From: Euglena gracilis
Lineage: Eukaryota > Euglenida > Euglenophyceae > Euglenales
NCBI GenBank assembly: GCA_039621445.1
Contig: CP154956.1
Location: 14,496,166-14,560,165, forward strand
Direction of reading: 5' to 3'
DNA: 64,000 nucleotides
Shown: positions 22,013-33,844 of the stretch, piece after piece
Layout: every line of letters begins with the position of its first letter
Position numbering within the stretch: the stretch's first letter is position 1
Position numbers and translations under genes: made by a program
The notes under the pieces: model-generated
What the model was told of the DNA's origin: nothing
Databases searched by the model: none
What the model saw: only the letters and a program-made list of their open reading frames with translations

Positions 22013-22924
22013 GGTATGCATTTATTTCTTTCTCACACCCCAATTTGATTTGCATTCTGTTTCGTCCTCCCTTCGCCCCTTTTCGTGCCACAATGTCAAA
22101 CCCTGTCCTCCTTCCCTGCTTCCGAGCGACCTACATCTCTGCCGCTGCCCCCTCTGTGCTGTCCCGACTTGGACCCCTGGGTCTAGAGTTCAGGCTGGGA
22201 TTTGTCAACCCGAAGGGTCGGGCATGGTGGACGTTTACCCAAGCAGCTCCTTGCTTCACCCACCCAAGTTGATGCAAAAACCTATCCCGCTCACGCTGGG
22301 AGTGTTTGGGATGCGGTTAAAATTGACCCCTCCATTTTTTTGTTGCTGCTGTCAAAGAACTTCCCTACACACTCTTGGAGTCCTCACAGAAGTCATGCGA
22401 AATGTCCCCATTGGTTCATGAAGGCCCGGTGGGGGGGATGCTCGGACCCCCCACCCCCACCACCCACACGGTGTCAGGGATTCCCGTACAGCCAGAGGGG
22501 TGCAGCGGCGGGTTGTTGGTGGTAAAGCGTTGCGGTTAGAGAAATGGATGCCAACCATTTTGCCCCACCGTTTTTTGTTGGATGTTGACAGAGCCCAACT
22601 CGTCTGGCCTCGCCGCATGTTTTGGGGCCCTGCAACCCCGTGGGTGGTGGGTGGGGGTCACCCCCCCCACCCCCCACCCCGGGTGTGTGACCCCTCCCCA
22701 CCCCGCGGTTTTAAAAAGATGCCTGGCCTGAAAGGCATCCCACGGGGGGGGGGCGTCTCAGCCTGCAGGCGGGTGCCCCGGGGCAGCGGCCGCTAACTGG
22801 CGAACCTCTTTGAGGTGCGGCGGCGGGGCCCGCAGCGCGCCCAACGCATCAGCGGCCCCGCCCGGCTTCCCGTCGGCACCGGAATGCTGCCTTTGTCCCC
22901 CCCCCCCCCCCGAGGATGTGAGTC

Positions 22925-24029
22925 CAGACCTCCATTTAGTATGCATCACCAAATTTTTTTTTACGTATCACATGTATCACAGCCTAAAAATTAATGTATC
23001 ACATGTATCACCAAAAAATTTTTAATGTATCACATATGTATCACCAAACAAATTTTAATGTATCACACATCTATCACCAATTTTTTAGAGATTTTTGCGT
23101 TTTTACATCAAAATGCTTTTCCCCTTTCTGTTCCGCTTTTCATCCTTGTTTACTTGCCTTTCTGCAGACAAATGGAACATTTTTCTTGTCTCTTTTTTTC
23201 CCTCCCCTCCCCCCCCGTGGGGTCGCTAAGCAATGGTATGTTTGGAGGGACGAGGGCATCTCTGATTCGCCTGCTGGAGAGGGTTCTTCATCAGAATCTG
23301 CCCCCCCCCCCAGAAAAGAAATTGAAAGTGACACTGCCCACCCAAAAAGGAAATCACCACCAGTTCCGCATGGAATGGAAGAATGGCCGAGATTGGTTGC
23401 ATTTTGAAGCATCCCGTGGCAAGTGGTGTGCTATTTGCCATCAATTTCGTCAGAATCCAAAAGTGATCCGGACGTGATGGGGATGGGTCAGAAAAGGAAT
23501 TCTCTTGCAATGCCAACAAAAGTGTACACTTTCCGCAACATCAAATCACATTGCGAGGGAAAGTATCATCTTGCTGCAAAGGCCATGTTGAATCGACCAC
23601 AAACAGGTCTGAGCCAATCCCTTATTCAGCTTCCGTCCGCTTTGACATTGTTTAAAACCGTTTTGTGGATGGCGAAGCATGGAATCGCCAACTGGAAGAT
23701 TCGTTCATTGTTAGATTTACAGCATTTTAATGGGTGTATGATTTGCGTTATGCGTCCAGCAACACACCTGTGACTGTGAAGAAGCAGCCATGGGAACCTG
23801 AGTTCCTCAAGCCCGGGTGGGCGCCACCTTATGTTCATCTGTAGTTTTTTTCATCTTACAAATTTGTGCTTCACCACTTTTATTGTATGTTTCACCAAGG
23901 AAAATTTGTGTATCACATATGCATCACCAAAATTTTTTTAATGTATCACAAATGTATCACCAAAAAAAATTAATGTATCACACATCTATCACCACAGATA
24001 CGTTGTGATACGCACTAAATGGCGGTCTG
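22925..24029. mobile_element. Decayed hAT transposon with zinc-finger gene
   Basis: Terminal inverted repeats CAGACC[T/G]CCATTTAGT; then left ATGCATCACC against inverted right GCGTATCACA. Flanks are TGTGAGTC (22917-22924) and TGTGAGCC (24030-24037), a 7/8 target duplication. CAG ends and 8 bp duplication are hAT hallmarks. Just inside both ends are ladders of AATGTATCACATGTATCACC, 4-5 copies each side, likely transposase-binding subterminal repeats. The 1.1 kb body keeps only part of a gene (zinc-finger region, frameshifted); the catalytic hAT domain is absent. Confidence 0.85.
23262..23773 (+). pseudogene. BED/ZNF862-like zinc finger remnant of the hAT
   Basis: Two overlapping frames together give one domain. 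The first reads FRMEWKNGRDWLHFEASRGK, then WCAICHQF (to about 23478); the second, shifted, reads TFRNIKSHCEGKYHLAAKAM and runs to 23773. The Trp-Leu, C-x2-C, then H-x6-H order is that of the zinc finger found at the N terminus of ZNF862/C17orf113-like hAT proteins, where a Cys pair is followed by a F(R/K)xxxxxxH helix. A frameshift near 23430-23470 breaks the gene. The following residues have no matching domain. Family call is from motif layout only. Confidence 0.6.
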
Positions 24030-25639
24030 TGTGAGCCATTTGGAAGTTTTTCCGGGTTTAGTCAAGAGCCCAAAATGTCAAATGTTTAGCTTTCCGGGTT
24101 TGGCCGGAAGTATCAGCCCAAAATGCGGCTCAGCTGCTCCTCGTCTTCTTCAACCATCTTTTCTTGAATTGTCCAGTTTTCCCTGGCGGGTTTTCCCGTG
24201 GGGGACTATGACTGCCAGACTTTCAATGTGTTAGCCTTGCCAATGTCTGGACGTTCATCGTTTTCGGTTTTAAAAAAAAGTTTCGAGGCACAGCAATAAA
24301 ATTGTATTGCCTCGAAATTTTTTTCTCGCTTCGTTGCAGTTCATCCACTGGCCACTGTGCTGTTGCTACCACCACTCTCCCACCCACAGGCAAATGAGAG
24401 TAGCCCCCCCCCCCCCCGGAATAAGACCCCCTGACAACGCCCTGAGAAACCATCATTGTTCGAATTTGTTCTGAAAACAAAACTTTTTTTTGGAAAATTT
24501 GGTACGTTTTGGGTGGTGAGTGATCTAAGACAGGGGCTTAAATAAGGGAGGTGATTTGGGCGGTTTGTCCAAAACGTAATTTTTTTTTTGCCCTAAATCT
24601 CGGCCTAATTTCGGCCGAATTCTGGCCAAACGGCTTAACCTTGACTGCAACTCTGTCATTTGGACTTTTTTTGGGGGCTGTTTTCGGGATACCAGACCAT
24701 TTAAAGCTGCCTCCGGCTAACCCCCACCCCCCGGGGGGGGTGCAGCCAGAACCTTTTCCAGCTGCCCCCCCCCCCAGGTCCTTAAGAAAGTCCTTGGTCC
24801 TGAAACGGCCTCCGGGGGGTGGGAGTGTTTGGGGGCTCGCTGGCATGCACACACGTTTGGGGGCTCGCTGGTGTGCACAAAGGCATGCATATTCATTTTA
24901 TGCACGCGCACGCCTCGGCCTTCCCAGCTCCACGCCAGATGGGGCATCAAGATTCCGAAGACCCATCCCGGACTGCCATATCTGCCCTGTGTGGAGGAAG
25001 TAAACGGGACCCACAGCGGCGCAAACCGAGCGTGACAGCGTTTCTGATGTTTCTTTTGTTTGAGGCGGTGGGAAGCCAGACCCCCAAAGCCTTTCGGTGT
25101 CCCCCGACCACCAGCGCTGCAAAATGTGCTGGTGGCCAGCTCTCCCGTCACTAACCCCGCTCCCCATCCCACCCCCAACCCGATGCCCAAGGTGGTGGGT
25201 GAAATCCCCACCGTTCCCGTGGGTCGGAGTCCCCCCCCAGCCGAATTAACCCAATCCCCGATATGCACCCGCACCGCACGCCCGCGCCCAGCGCCCGCTT
25301 TGAGGGGCCACGGCATCGTCAGCCCACCACCAAGCACCTATGAAATGACTGGGCATGACCAGGGTTCGGTATAAGGAGGGTGTACGGGGTTTAGGTGGGG
25401 AGTGTCCCTCCCAGGGGGGATACCCGGGACCCCTGCCCAAAAGGTCAACATTTTTTTTCCCGGTGCCTTTCGTGCCGAGTTTCTGTTGCATTTTTTTTGA
25501 CAATATGGGTGCAAAAAAATTCGGCCAAGTGCTTCCCCCCGGACGCTTGGTCCCTCCTCCTTTCACGAAAACTTGACCCCCCCCCTAAAGTTGGCCTTTG
25601 GCCTTTTGCATATGGCCGCCAAAACTCTTATGCAAGCTC

Positions 25640-25712
25640 CCCTCCTCCTCCCCTCCTCCCCTCCATTTCCTCCCCTCCTCCCCTCCTCCTCCTCCCCTCC
25701 TCCTCCTCCTCT
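25640..25712. repeat. (TCC)n-rich microsatellite
   Basis: TCCTCC and CCTCCCC units. Confidence 0.9.
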
Positions 25713-26518
25713 GCACATGAAAACTTGGCTCCCATAAGGTTGGCCCCCTTGCTTTGCCTTCAATCAATGCCCAGGCCAAGCTCCCGGGGGGGGGGTCCCA
25801 CCGGGCTGAACATCGGTGTGTACGTGCCAGCCTTTAGGTGTCCTGCATCCCAGACCCAATCACGCCCAATCACACGCCCAGTTCCACCCACACAAGCTTG
25901 GGAGTCAGGGATTTTCTGCCGGACCCCCTCCCCCTGGGATCTGGCGGACCCCCAAGGGCCTCAAGGGCCCCCACAGGCCCTTTGGGTCCCCTGCAGAGGC
26001 AGGATTTTGGCCATTTTTTTTTGGCCTCCCTTCAGCCTGAAGCGCCGAAATTTTTTTTCGGCCCCAAAATTGACCCCCCAAAAGTCAAAAAGTGGGTCCC
26101 CGGACCCCCCCCCCCCCCAGGGGTTGGGGCCACCCCCTGGGTGGGGGGGGGGACCCTCTCCCCCCGGTCTCAAGAAATCCCTGTCAGGAAGCAGGAAGGG
26201 GTGTTTTCACTGACACCCGGCCGCCCTCAGTCTCTCGCAGTCGCAGAGCGCAGAGGCCCCACCCAAAGGGGGTCACAAAGCCGGCCACTCCCTGTCATTG
26301 CACAGGGTTATGCACAGGGTGCAATATGCGGACAGGCAGCTGACAGGGGCTCTGGTTCAGGGGGGAGGAGGGGGGGGGCCCACACAACCATACGTGTTTG
26401 CCCACCGCCACCAACGGAGCCCCATTGCCGGCCGTCCCGGTCCGCCTCTGCCCCGGGTGTCCGCCCCCGAAACACGATGTGCCCCAGGGACAGCCATGGG
26501 TTTAATCAGTCTAATATA

Positions 26519-26582
26519 TGCACACACACACACACACACACATACATGCATACATACATATATGCACATATATACATACATA
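26519..26582. repeat. (CA)n and CATA-rich microsatellite
   Basis: CACACACACA followed by CATACATG/TATACATA units. Confidence 0.9.
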
Positions 26583-26798
26583 GCTCATAAACAGTCTTAT
26601 TCAGCCCTAAGAAGCATTTTGTTTGGAATCACGTCTGGAATCTTTCCGGGGGAGGCAATTAAGTGGTGCACACTCTGTGAGCCAGAAGGCTGAGCAACAA
26701 AAGCGCTGTTTTTGGCCCAACTGCCATATAAACCCCCTTTTTTTCAAAACCATTATTGAAAAAGCCTGCAGCTCTGAAAAGGGCCTGAGGGCTCTGAC

Positions 26799-27588
26799 CA
26801 GACCATTGCTTAACACCTGTCCCACCCCACCCCTGGGGGGGGGGGGTGACTGACTGGTTTTTTCAGAGTGACTGACTGGTTTTTTGGCCGTGACCCAGGG
26901 TTCGATATAAGGAGGGCGTACATGGTTTAGGTGGGGGGGGTGTCCCCCCCCCCCCCCCCCCTCCTGGCCCGCAGGGGGGGGTCCGGACCACCCCCCCCCC
27001 CCACCTGCAAGGGGGGTCCGGACCGACCCTCGGGGGCAAAAATTGACCCCCCCCAAAAAGGGTCAATTTTTTCCTCCGGCGCTTCGCGCCGAAAATTTTT
27101 TGCATTTTTGGCACATTTTTGCCCAAAAAGTGCCCAAAATGGCACTTTTGGTCGTTTTGGGGGGTCAAAAATTTTCGGCCCGGCGCGAAGCGCCGGGCCG
27201 AAAATTCGGCCACCCTGACCTCGCACCTGTTTAGGTGGGGGGGGGGTGTCCCCCCCCCACCCCCCCCCCCCCTGGCCCGCGGGGGGGGGGGGCCGGACCA
27301 CCCCCCCCCCCCCCCCCCCCACGGGCCCACCCCCCAGGGGGGTGGGGTAGGCCAGAAATCACCCAAAAGTGGCTGAGTGGCCAACCGGCGCCGAAGGCAC
27401 CGGAGAAAATTTTGGCCAAAAATGGCCTTGAAAGGCCAAAAAGTGACTGGGTTTCCTGAGTGGCCGACCCCCCCCCCGGGGGGGGGTAAAGTGACTGACT
27501 GGCTTGGCCGAAAAAAAGTGACTGACTGGTTTTTTCGGAGTGGAAAGTGACCCCCCCTCCCCCCCGGGGGTCGCTAAGCAATGGTATG
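26799..27588. mobile_element. hAT-like MITE, CATACCATTGCTTA family, copy 2
   Basis: The left end is CAGACCATTGCTTA, the inverted right end CATACCATTGCTTA. Flanks are GCTCTGAC (26791-26798) and GCTCTGAT (27589-27596), a 7/8 duplication. It shares GTGACTGACTGGTTTTTT with copy 1 but is longer because it contains a second element that starts at 26897. Confidence 0.78.
26897..27240. mobile_element. CAGGGTT-family element nested in a MITE
   Basis: It starts CAGGGTTCGATATAAGGAGG and is very similar, block by block, to the complete copy at 59250 (GGTCCGGACC pairs, AAAAAGTGCCCAAAATGG, CACCTGTTTAGG). A clear right end is missing here. It lies inside the MITE at 26799, so it inserted later or both moved as one. 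Confidence 0.7.
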
Positions 27589-27596
27589 GCTCTGAT

Positions 27597-30500
27597 AGTC
27601 TTTCTCCCAACACTGCAAACGTGTGGGACATCATTGCCCAAGTCGAAGGAGGCCCAACTGGCAGCCTTAAACCAGGGGGTGGGCACACTTTGTTCTGATG
27701 AAAATGCCGTTTTTTTTTTGGAAAGTTAGGGTTCTGGTTAAGGTGAGGGTCAGGGTAAGGAATCGGGTGAGGTTTTGGATTTGGCTGACAACCAAAGTTA
27801 GGCCTAAATCTGGGCTTAAATCTTGGCTGAATCCTGGGCTTCCTTGGGCCTAAAAGTGGGCCTAAGTGGGGTATGCCTGGCCTCAGCACCTAACCCCCTG
27901 TGCGGAGTGGAGGCAGTAGTGGCCTGGGGGTCCCCCGGCCACTCCAAGGCTGTTCGGTACCCCCCTTGGGCCCTCGGACCCCCTCCTCCTTACATCCAAA
28001 TTTGGCCCCCCAAAGGTCGGCCCCCCGGCCTTACCTTCAATCATGGCCTGAGCCCTGATTGAAGGGGGGGGGAGGTACCCTGGGGGTCTCACTACTCCCC
28101 TCCGTAATGAAGTGAGACCACCCTGGGGTGTCCTACCCCCCCCCCTTGTCCAACAACCACCCCCCTGGTCAGTGGCGATCTTTTTCCAGGTGATCTTTTT
28201 CATCAGTTTCGTTTGGAGTACGACAAAGAGCGCGGTTTCACCACCGTTCCCTGACCAAATCGGTGTTGACCAGCACATATGGGAACCTATGTGTTGGTAC
28301 CTTGTTCATTGCTGTGCGTTTCTCCCTTTTTTCATCGTGAATCTGAGAGTTGTGGCCATGTCAGGCAAAGGAAACTTTTTTCTTCACCTTGGGGCGAAGC
28401 GAGAGAAGAATTTTTTTGACCCCAGTCTTGTCTAACGACCATCCCCCGGTCAGCAGCGATATTTGGCCAAAATGGCGACCACCCTCCCGGTCAGTGGCGA
28501 TATTTAGTGGTCGTTGGACAAGGGGGGGGGCAGTTGAAGGCTGCTGTCTAACCTTTCTGGAGGTCCAGCCCTCTTCTCGCCAGCAACAGATTTCAATTCC
28601 GAACATACATTTTGGCTTTGAGGGTGCCGAAGTGACCAATGTTGGCCGAAAGGGGTCAAAAAATGAGCCGCTGAGAGATAATTTCTCGAGCCTTTTTTTT
28701 GCTTAATTGCTGATTTGTTTGTGTTTTTTTTTGCAGTGTTTTCTTTTTTGTTTGAACCGGGTCCGGGTGGACTCAGTTGGGGGGCTTACCGCTGCCCAAA
28801 TGCCTTAGCACACTTTTCCCAGGTTGTCAAGCAACACCCGGCCACCATCCGGCAGACCGGACACCGATGGTCGCGCTGTGCCAATGCCCGCCGGGCCCGG
28901 CTGCCAGCCCCGTTCTTCTCGAGGCAGTCCAAGCCTTCCAGCCTGTTCGTTGACTCACCCGACTGCTCCTTATGTGGGCTTGGGGGGCTTGGTCTGCAAG
29001 ATGGTATGGCCCAGCCCCAGGGCGAAGGCTGTCTGGAGCGGGGGGGGGGGAGTTGGTTTCTGTTGATGCACCCAGGCCCTTCTTCTGACCTTGCACGACT
29101 GTCATAGCTGATGAATGGCATAGTGTAGTGGTGTTTTTGTTAAAGATGTTAAACATTCGGATTTGACATCATTATATTTTTATATAGCTATTGCATAAAT
29201 GTAGCCATCCCTCCAACGCCCTCATAATATTTCATAAAACGCTCCTTTTCGCGTCTTATTTGCAGGGCGTACTACCCATGGCAGGGTTCACGTCATTTTT
29301 CATAACGAAATGCGCAGCAAACAATAAATTCTCGCAATCCTCATAGAGGCTGCATGCTGCATTTATTTTTTCCTGTTTTATGTGTTCTTTCCCTGGGGTG
29401 CTTTTTTTGAAGTTCCCCCCTCTTTTTTCTTTTTTACACCACTGTCCGTTTGGATTTGAATTGAATCCTTTTTCTCCTGACCAGCTCTTTTTGTGTGCCA
29501 AAAATGACCATTCTTTCGGCCATTTCTTTCTGTGGATTGCTGGGACGGGGAGTTCTCTTTCGTCAAGGAGCGCCCTGCTCGCCGCCCTGGGTCACACCAC
29601 GTTCTGGACTCCGGTCCGTGACGCGTTTCTGCGGAGCAGTCTGGCGCCGCCGGCAAGGCATCCAGGTTGGCGTGCTCTTCCTGTCCCGTGCTCCTCTGAC
29701 CCAAAGCTACTGCAACCCACCGGGAGGCTGGCCACCTCAACCCCCCCCCCCCCCCCCCCAGGAAGCTGACGTCTGGACCCAGGGTTCAACATTTGGAGGC
29801 TGTGTGTGGGGTCCCCCCCCCCCCCCCCCGCATGGCGGGTCCGACCCCCCCCCCTACCTGCCCTTGTATCGACTGCCTGACTCGTACTGGCTCACTTGTC
29901 ATTGGGCACCCGCCGAATGGTCTTGTCAAAGTGAGTGCACAGTTTTTTTTATATGAGGAAGCGGCCCCACCTGGACTCGGCCGAAAACGGCGGGAGGGGC
30001 ACCCCACCCCATTTTTGCAATGCAATTCAAAACTGTAGTGTTGTGATGTCATTGATTTGCCGCGCAACAGGATGCAATATAAATATGTCAACACACCGTG
30101 TGCATAAACCTACCTCCCCTTTTACATGTAAACTTGGCCTTGGTCCCCATTTTTTGGCTTTTTTGACCTATTTTGCCCCTGGCCCACTGAATTTCTTCAC
30201 ATATGGACTTGGTCCCCCGGCCTCACCACCAATCGTGGCCCTGGCCAAGTGCCTGGGGGTGGCATGTTTATAGCAACAAGTGCCGTTTAATTACATTGCC
30301 AAAACACACAAGGTTTTCCCTCGCTGCCTCCCGGTGTGCGCGTGGCGTGCTTGCGCTGCGGCGCCCTGCCGCCTCTTCCCCCCTTCAGCGGAGTGGGGTT
30401 CAGGCGGCGCCACGGTCAGTAGACCTCCGCTGCATTCTGCACGGCCAGGATGGGGAACAGGCTTCTTTTTACACAGAACCTCCCCTGGGGGGGTCCGCAT

Positions 30501-30808
30501 CCCGGGCTGGTGGTGGCCAGGGAATGGGTTCTGCAATTTTCTGGGCAGTGCTCTCAGACGGCCCGATGTTTTGGGGGTCCCTCCACCCGATTTGGGGAGG
30601 TCCCGTGCCGGGCTGGCCAGAACGGGCACGCAGCTGGCCCTGGGCGTCTATATGGGGGGATGGAGGATCCCTAGGGCTTTATTTCAGGTCCCCAGCGATT
30701 TCCTGCCATTGGCCACCATTCTGGAGGCATTTCGAAAGTCTCGATTTTTTCACCCCAAAATGGCTCCAAAAAAACGGCTCAGTGGTGCCAAACTGTCCAG
30801 TATTTGGA
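27597..30808. other. Repeat-rich host sequence
   Basis: No secure gene. A plus-strand frame at 28790-28985 (VKQHPATIRQTGHRWSRCAN, then CSLCGLGG) has ordinary composition and could be an exon, but nothing supports it. Degenerate telomere-like words at 27726-27790. Confidence 0.4.
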
Positions 30809-30816
30809 GGTGGGCC

Positions 30817-31145
30817 CAGGCTTGTGCTTAGTCGGGTGCCTACCCCACGGGGGGTGGGTGGGTGGGTGGGTGCCAGGGGCAGGCACCCCATAGCACCTGA
30901 TCCGACCCCCCCCCCCCCAGCGGGGGGTAGGGGTTTGGGGGGTGCCTGCCCATAGCAGGCACCCCCCCCCCCCGACCCCGGCGCCAAAGGCGCTGCGGGC
31001 CCGGAAAAGGCCATTTTCAATGAAAATTTTCTGGGTCCCCCCGGACCCCTACCCCCCCCCCCCTGGCGGGGTGTGCCTGCTAGGGGCAGGCACCCCACAG
31101 CACCCACCCAACCCCCTTCCCCCCCGGTCGGTAAGCACAAGTATG
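30817..31145. mobile_element. hAT-like MITE, CAGGCTTGTGCTTA family, copy 2
   Basis: The same ends as copy 1 (CAGGCTTGTGCTTA and inverted CATACTTGTGCTTA) and similar body. Flanked by GGTGGGCC on both sides (30809-30816, 31146-31153), a perfect 8 bp duplication. Confidence 0.9.
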
Positions 31146-31153
31146 GGTGGGCC

Positions 31154-32403
31154 GGGCTGGACCATTAGGCTGCCGGCCAGGCCAGGCTGGGCTGGGTTGC
31201 ACGACCAAAAGAGCTCAGTACTAAACAGAATCCGGTGAAGGGAAGTTTTAACTCAAAGTTTAGGATATACCCGGGAAATGCTCTTTATTTTGATGTCTGA
31301 GGGCCAAGAGGGATCAAACAGTTCACCATGGTTGGCCCCAACGGACCTTTTCTGTGCAAAGTGGATGCGTCACACGTCCAAGGAGGGGGGGGTGACGTCC
31401 ATCAGGCCTTCCTTACCCCCCCCCCCCCCCAGGGCAGAACGGGAATCGGGGCAGAACGGGAATCGGCCGAACAACCGGGGTGGGGGGGGTGGACCCCCCC
31501 CAACAGGCATTCCCGTCCTGCCCTGCCCCCCCCCCCCGACTGACTTCCACATCTCGGCCGCCTTCGAGAACGTTGGCCCCGGGTTGCCCGAGCCAGCTCT
31601 CGTTCTTTCCCCCACTCTCCCCAGGTTCCCCAGGTCTATTTCGCTGGCCACGGCCACTCACGGCCGCTTGTTGCAGCCTAACGTGGCCGACCTGCACGCT
31701 CGCTCTGGCAAAGGCTGCACTTCCCCAATATCCCAGAAAATTTCCTTGCGTGCTTCTTCCAGTGCACAGTCCCCACACTTTTTCATTCACATAATATATC
31801 ATTCCGATCACGCAGCCCCACCCGCCCACCCACACTCACACTTGCATGCATACACCATGCCCTGTGCATGCACACACACACACGCACACACGCACTTGGC
31901 TCCCTTCTCTTTAATGCAGACTTGAAATAGGCCAGAAATTTAAAAATGGGGGGCCAAGATCGCAAATGAAGGCTGACCCACTGGCCCGTGCGCAATTTCC
32001 CCTCCCCATGATGTCTCCGGGATGCAACTGCAGCCTCTTTCCCCACCCTGACCTTGCCTGGCACCGTGCCTGGTGTCTTGCAACCGGTGCCTGCCCGCCT
32101 GGAACGGCGAAGGCCGCACCACCGCTGTTGTACATAAGGCCCCTATGTGACCGCTCCCATAATACAGAGGGGTGCACTTGAGGTGTCCTTCCAACAGGCT
32201 CTGTTCTGACCACCCAAAGCTTTCATTGATGGATTTCTTGGAAATCGTTCATTTTGACGGGTATTGCTCAGCAATGGTACAAAAGCTGACCTATTTTTTC
32301 TCATTTGACTATTTTTTCTTGCATTTCTTTTCTTTTTGCTCTCCTCTCGGATTGGTTTGACCCAAATCTGGGCAAGCTAGCACCAAAATTCCACACAGTT
32401 AGG
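31154..32403. other. Host sequence left of the large element
   Basis: No secure gene. Open frames at 31550-31720 and 31966-32181 have normal composition but no recognisable domain. Confidence 0.4.
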
Positions 32404-32410
32404 TTATGTC

Positions 32411-32435
32411 TTAGGCGGCCTAATTCGCACTTAAG
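32411..32435 (+). repeat. Outer element, left terminal inverted repeat
   Basis: TTAGGCGGCCTAATTCGCAC followed by TTAAG. It matches the inverse of the right end except base 11. A palindrome TTTGCGCATATGCGCAAA follows 15 bp inside, mirrored by one at the right end. Confidence 0.92.
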
Positions 32436-33844
32436 GATTTAACTTTTTATTTGCGCATATGCGCAAATCCCCCGATTTTTTGATTCCGGCAGTGAAGGTC
32501 CGGGGGTTCAAGAGACACGCCGGCAAGCAAGGGCAAAAACGAAGTGATTTTTTGGTTTTGGCGGAGAGACCCCTGGGACTTTGGCAAAAAACAGTGTTTT
32601 TTTGGGTGTCCAAAATTTTTATTTTGGGCCAAACCCCCGGGACCCTGCCCGCCCAAACGGAAAAAAATCGAAAAAAGCCTCTGGGGACCGGGACCCTGCC
32701 CGCCCCTGTGGTGACGCGGAGCCTTTTTTGAGGAAGTGGACTCGCCGGCAGTGTGTTCCCTCCCGGTGCCTCGGAGTGTGTGTGTGTACTTTGACCTTGG
32801 GGACTTGTGAATTTTTGATTGGTTAAGAAAGCAGCAGACAGGGTGGCAGGGGATTGGGAGGGGTGCGGGTTGGGGGGTCCGGTGTGCAGGGGGTAGGGGG
32901 AGGAGGGGTCCAGGGGTGCAGGGGTGACGGTGCAGGGGGTGTGCAGGGGTGGTGTGCGGCGGGCAGGGCGGCGGGGGTCAGGCGCCCGCAGGGGTTGTCA
33001 GTGGGGGCCTGGTTGCCTGTGTGTGGAGGCTTGCGCGTGCAACCCATTACTTTGGCCCTGCTGTTTTTGTGAGGCACAAAACAGATACTTGATGTTGATG
33101 CGCGCAATTGCGCAAATAAAACGGTACGATGGTGTGCGTGCCATGGGATGAGAGGGGTGCCGGTGGAAGAACCACATGATTGAAAGAGATGGGGATGAAA
33201 AGACAAGAGGGGAAAGAGAAAAGGCAGACTGGCAAACAGACCCCCGGCGGGCGGGGTACACGCTGGTCGCCCGGGGCTGAACAGGAAGAGGGGGCCGTCC
33301 CGCACTCCGCCGCGCGCTGGTTGTCAGTGGGGGGCGGTGCTTGAGGGGAGGGGTAATTATTTTTTTTTATTTGTAACACGGGTGAGAGGGGCAGCACGAC
33401 ACGAGAGGGGGGCTGCAGGGTCACGAGAGGGGGTGTGTGTCACACCAACCCACAAAAAAACCTACAAGTCCACCTCCCTGCAGGGTAGAGGGCGTGGGGA
33501 TGACGGTCAGCAGGGGGGCGGTGTACACGGACACCACGGCGGTGGGGCACTGTCTCCCAGCTGGCAGGCAAATAACAAAAAAAAACAAAGTGTGCGTTTT
33601 ACTTGCGCAAGTGCGCGCATCAAAACCACTGATGAATTTTTTTTTATTTGGAACAAGAATTCTGAGAGGGGACAGACCATAGCCGAGAGGGGACTGAGAG
33701 GGGGAAACATTTGTAACTGTAACATTTGCGCAAATGCGCGCATCAAAAGTGTTTTGTAAAAAAAAACATGAGAAGCAGAGAATGGAGTGGGGAGTAGAAC
33801 TGAAGTAAAAAGAAGAAGGTGCTGAGACAGGCCCACAGCCAGTC
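32436..33844. other. Outer element, 3' non-coding end
   Basis: Downstream of gene C'. Holds palindromes at 32450-32468, 33098-33122, 33599-33625 and 33722-33749, and G-rich GGGGTGCAGGGG repeats at 32840-33000. The motif CACGAGAGGGG at 33400-33430 also occurs as a tandem repeat in an intron of B' (44640-44735). Confidence 0.6.

Larger units (their letters stand above)
19065..22916. other. Repeat-rich host sequence, possible exons only
   Basis: T-rich runs, C/G tracts and direct repeats (for example GGCACCTTGGGCTGAAATGCTGTCGC twice at 19914-19972, with CTGAAATGCTGTCG as its end). Open frames exist but only one at 20131 has an exon-like look. Confidence 0.4.
24030..26798. other. Repeat-rich host sequence
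   Basis: No supported gene. Holds C/G-tract repeats and, at 25360-25570, a diverged relative of the CAGGGTT element family (CCAGGGTTCGGTATAAGGAGGG). Confidence 0.4.

Noticed and set aside
25395-26590. Frames of 250-270 residues rich in Pro
   Set aside because: Cross several C-tracts and repeats; composition is set by homopolymers and no domain is visible.
30203-30955. 250- and 183-residue plus-strand frames
   Set aside because: They run into the MITE at 30817 and have no recognisable domain; conservation is lacking.
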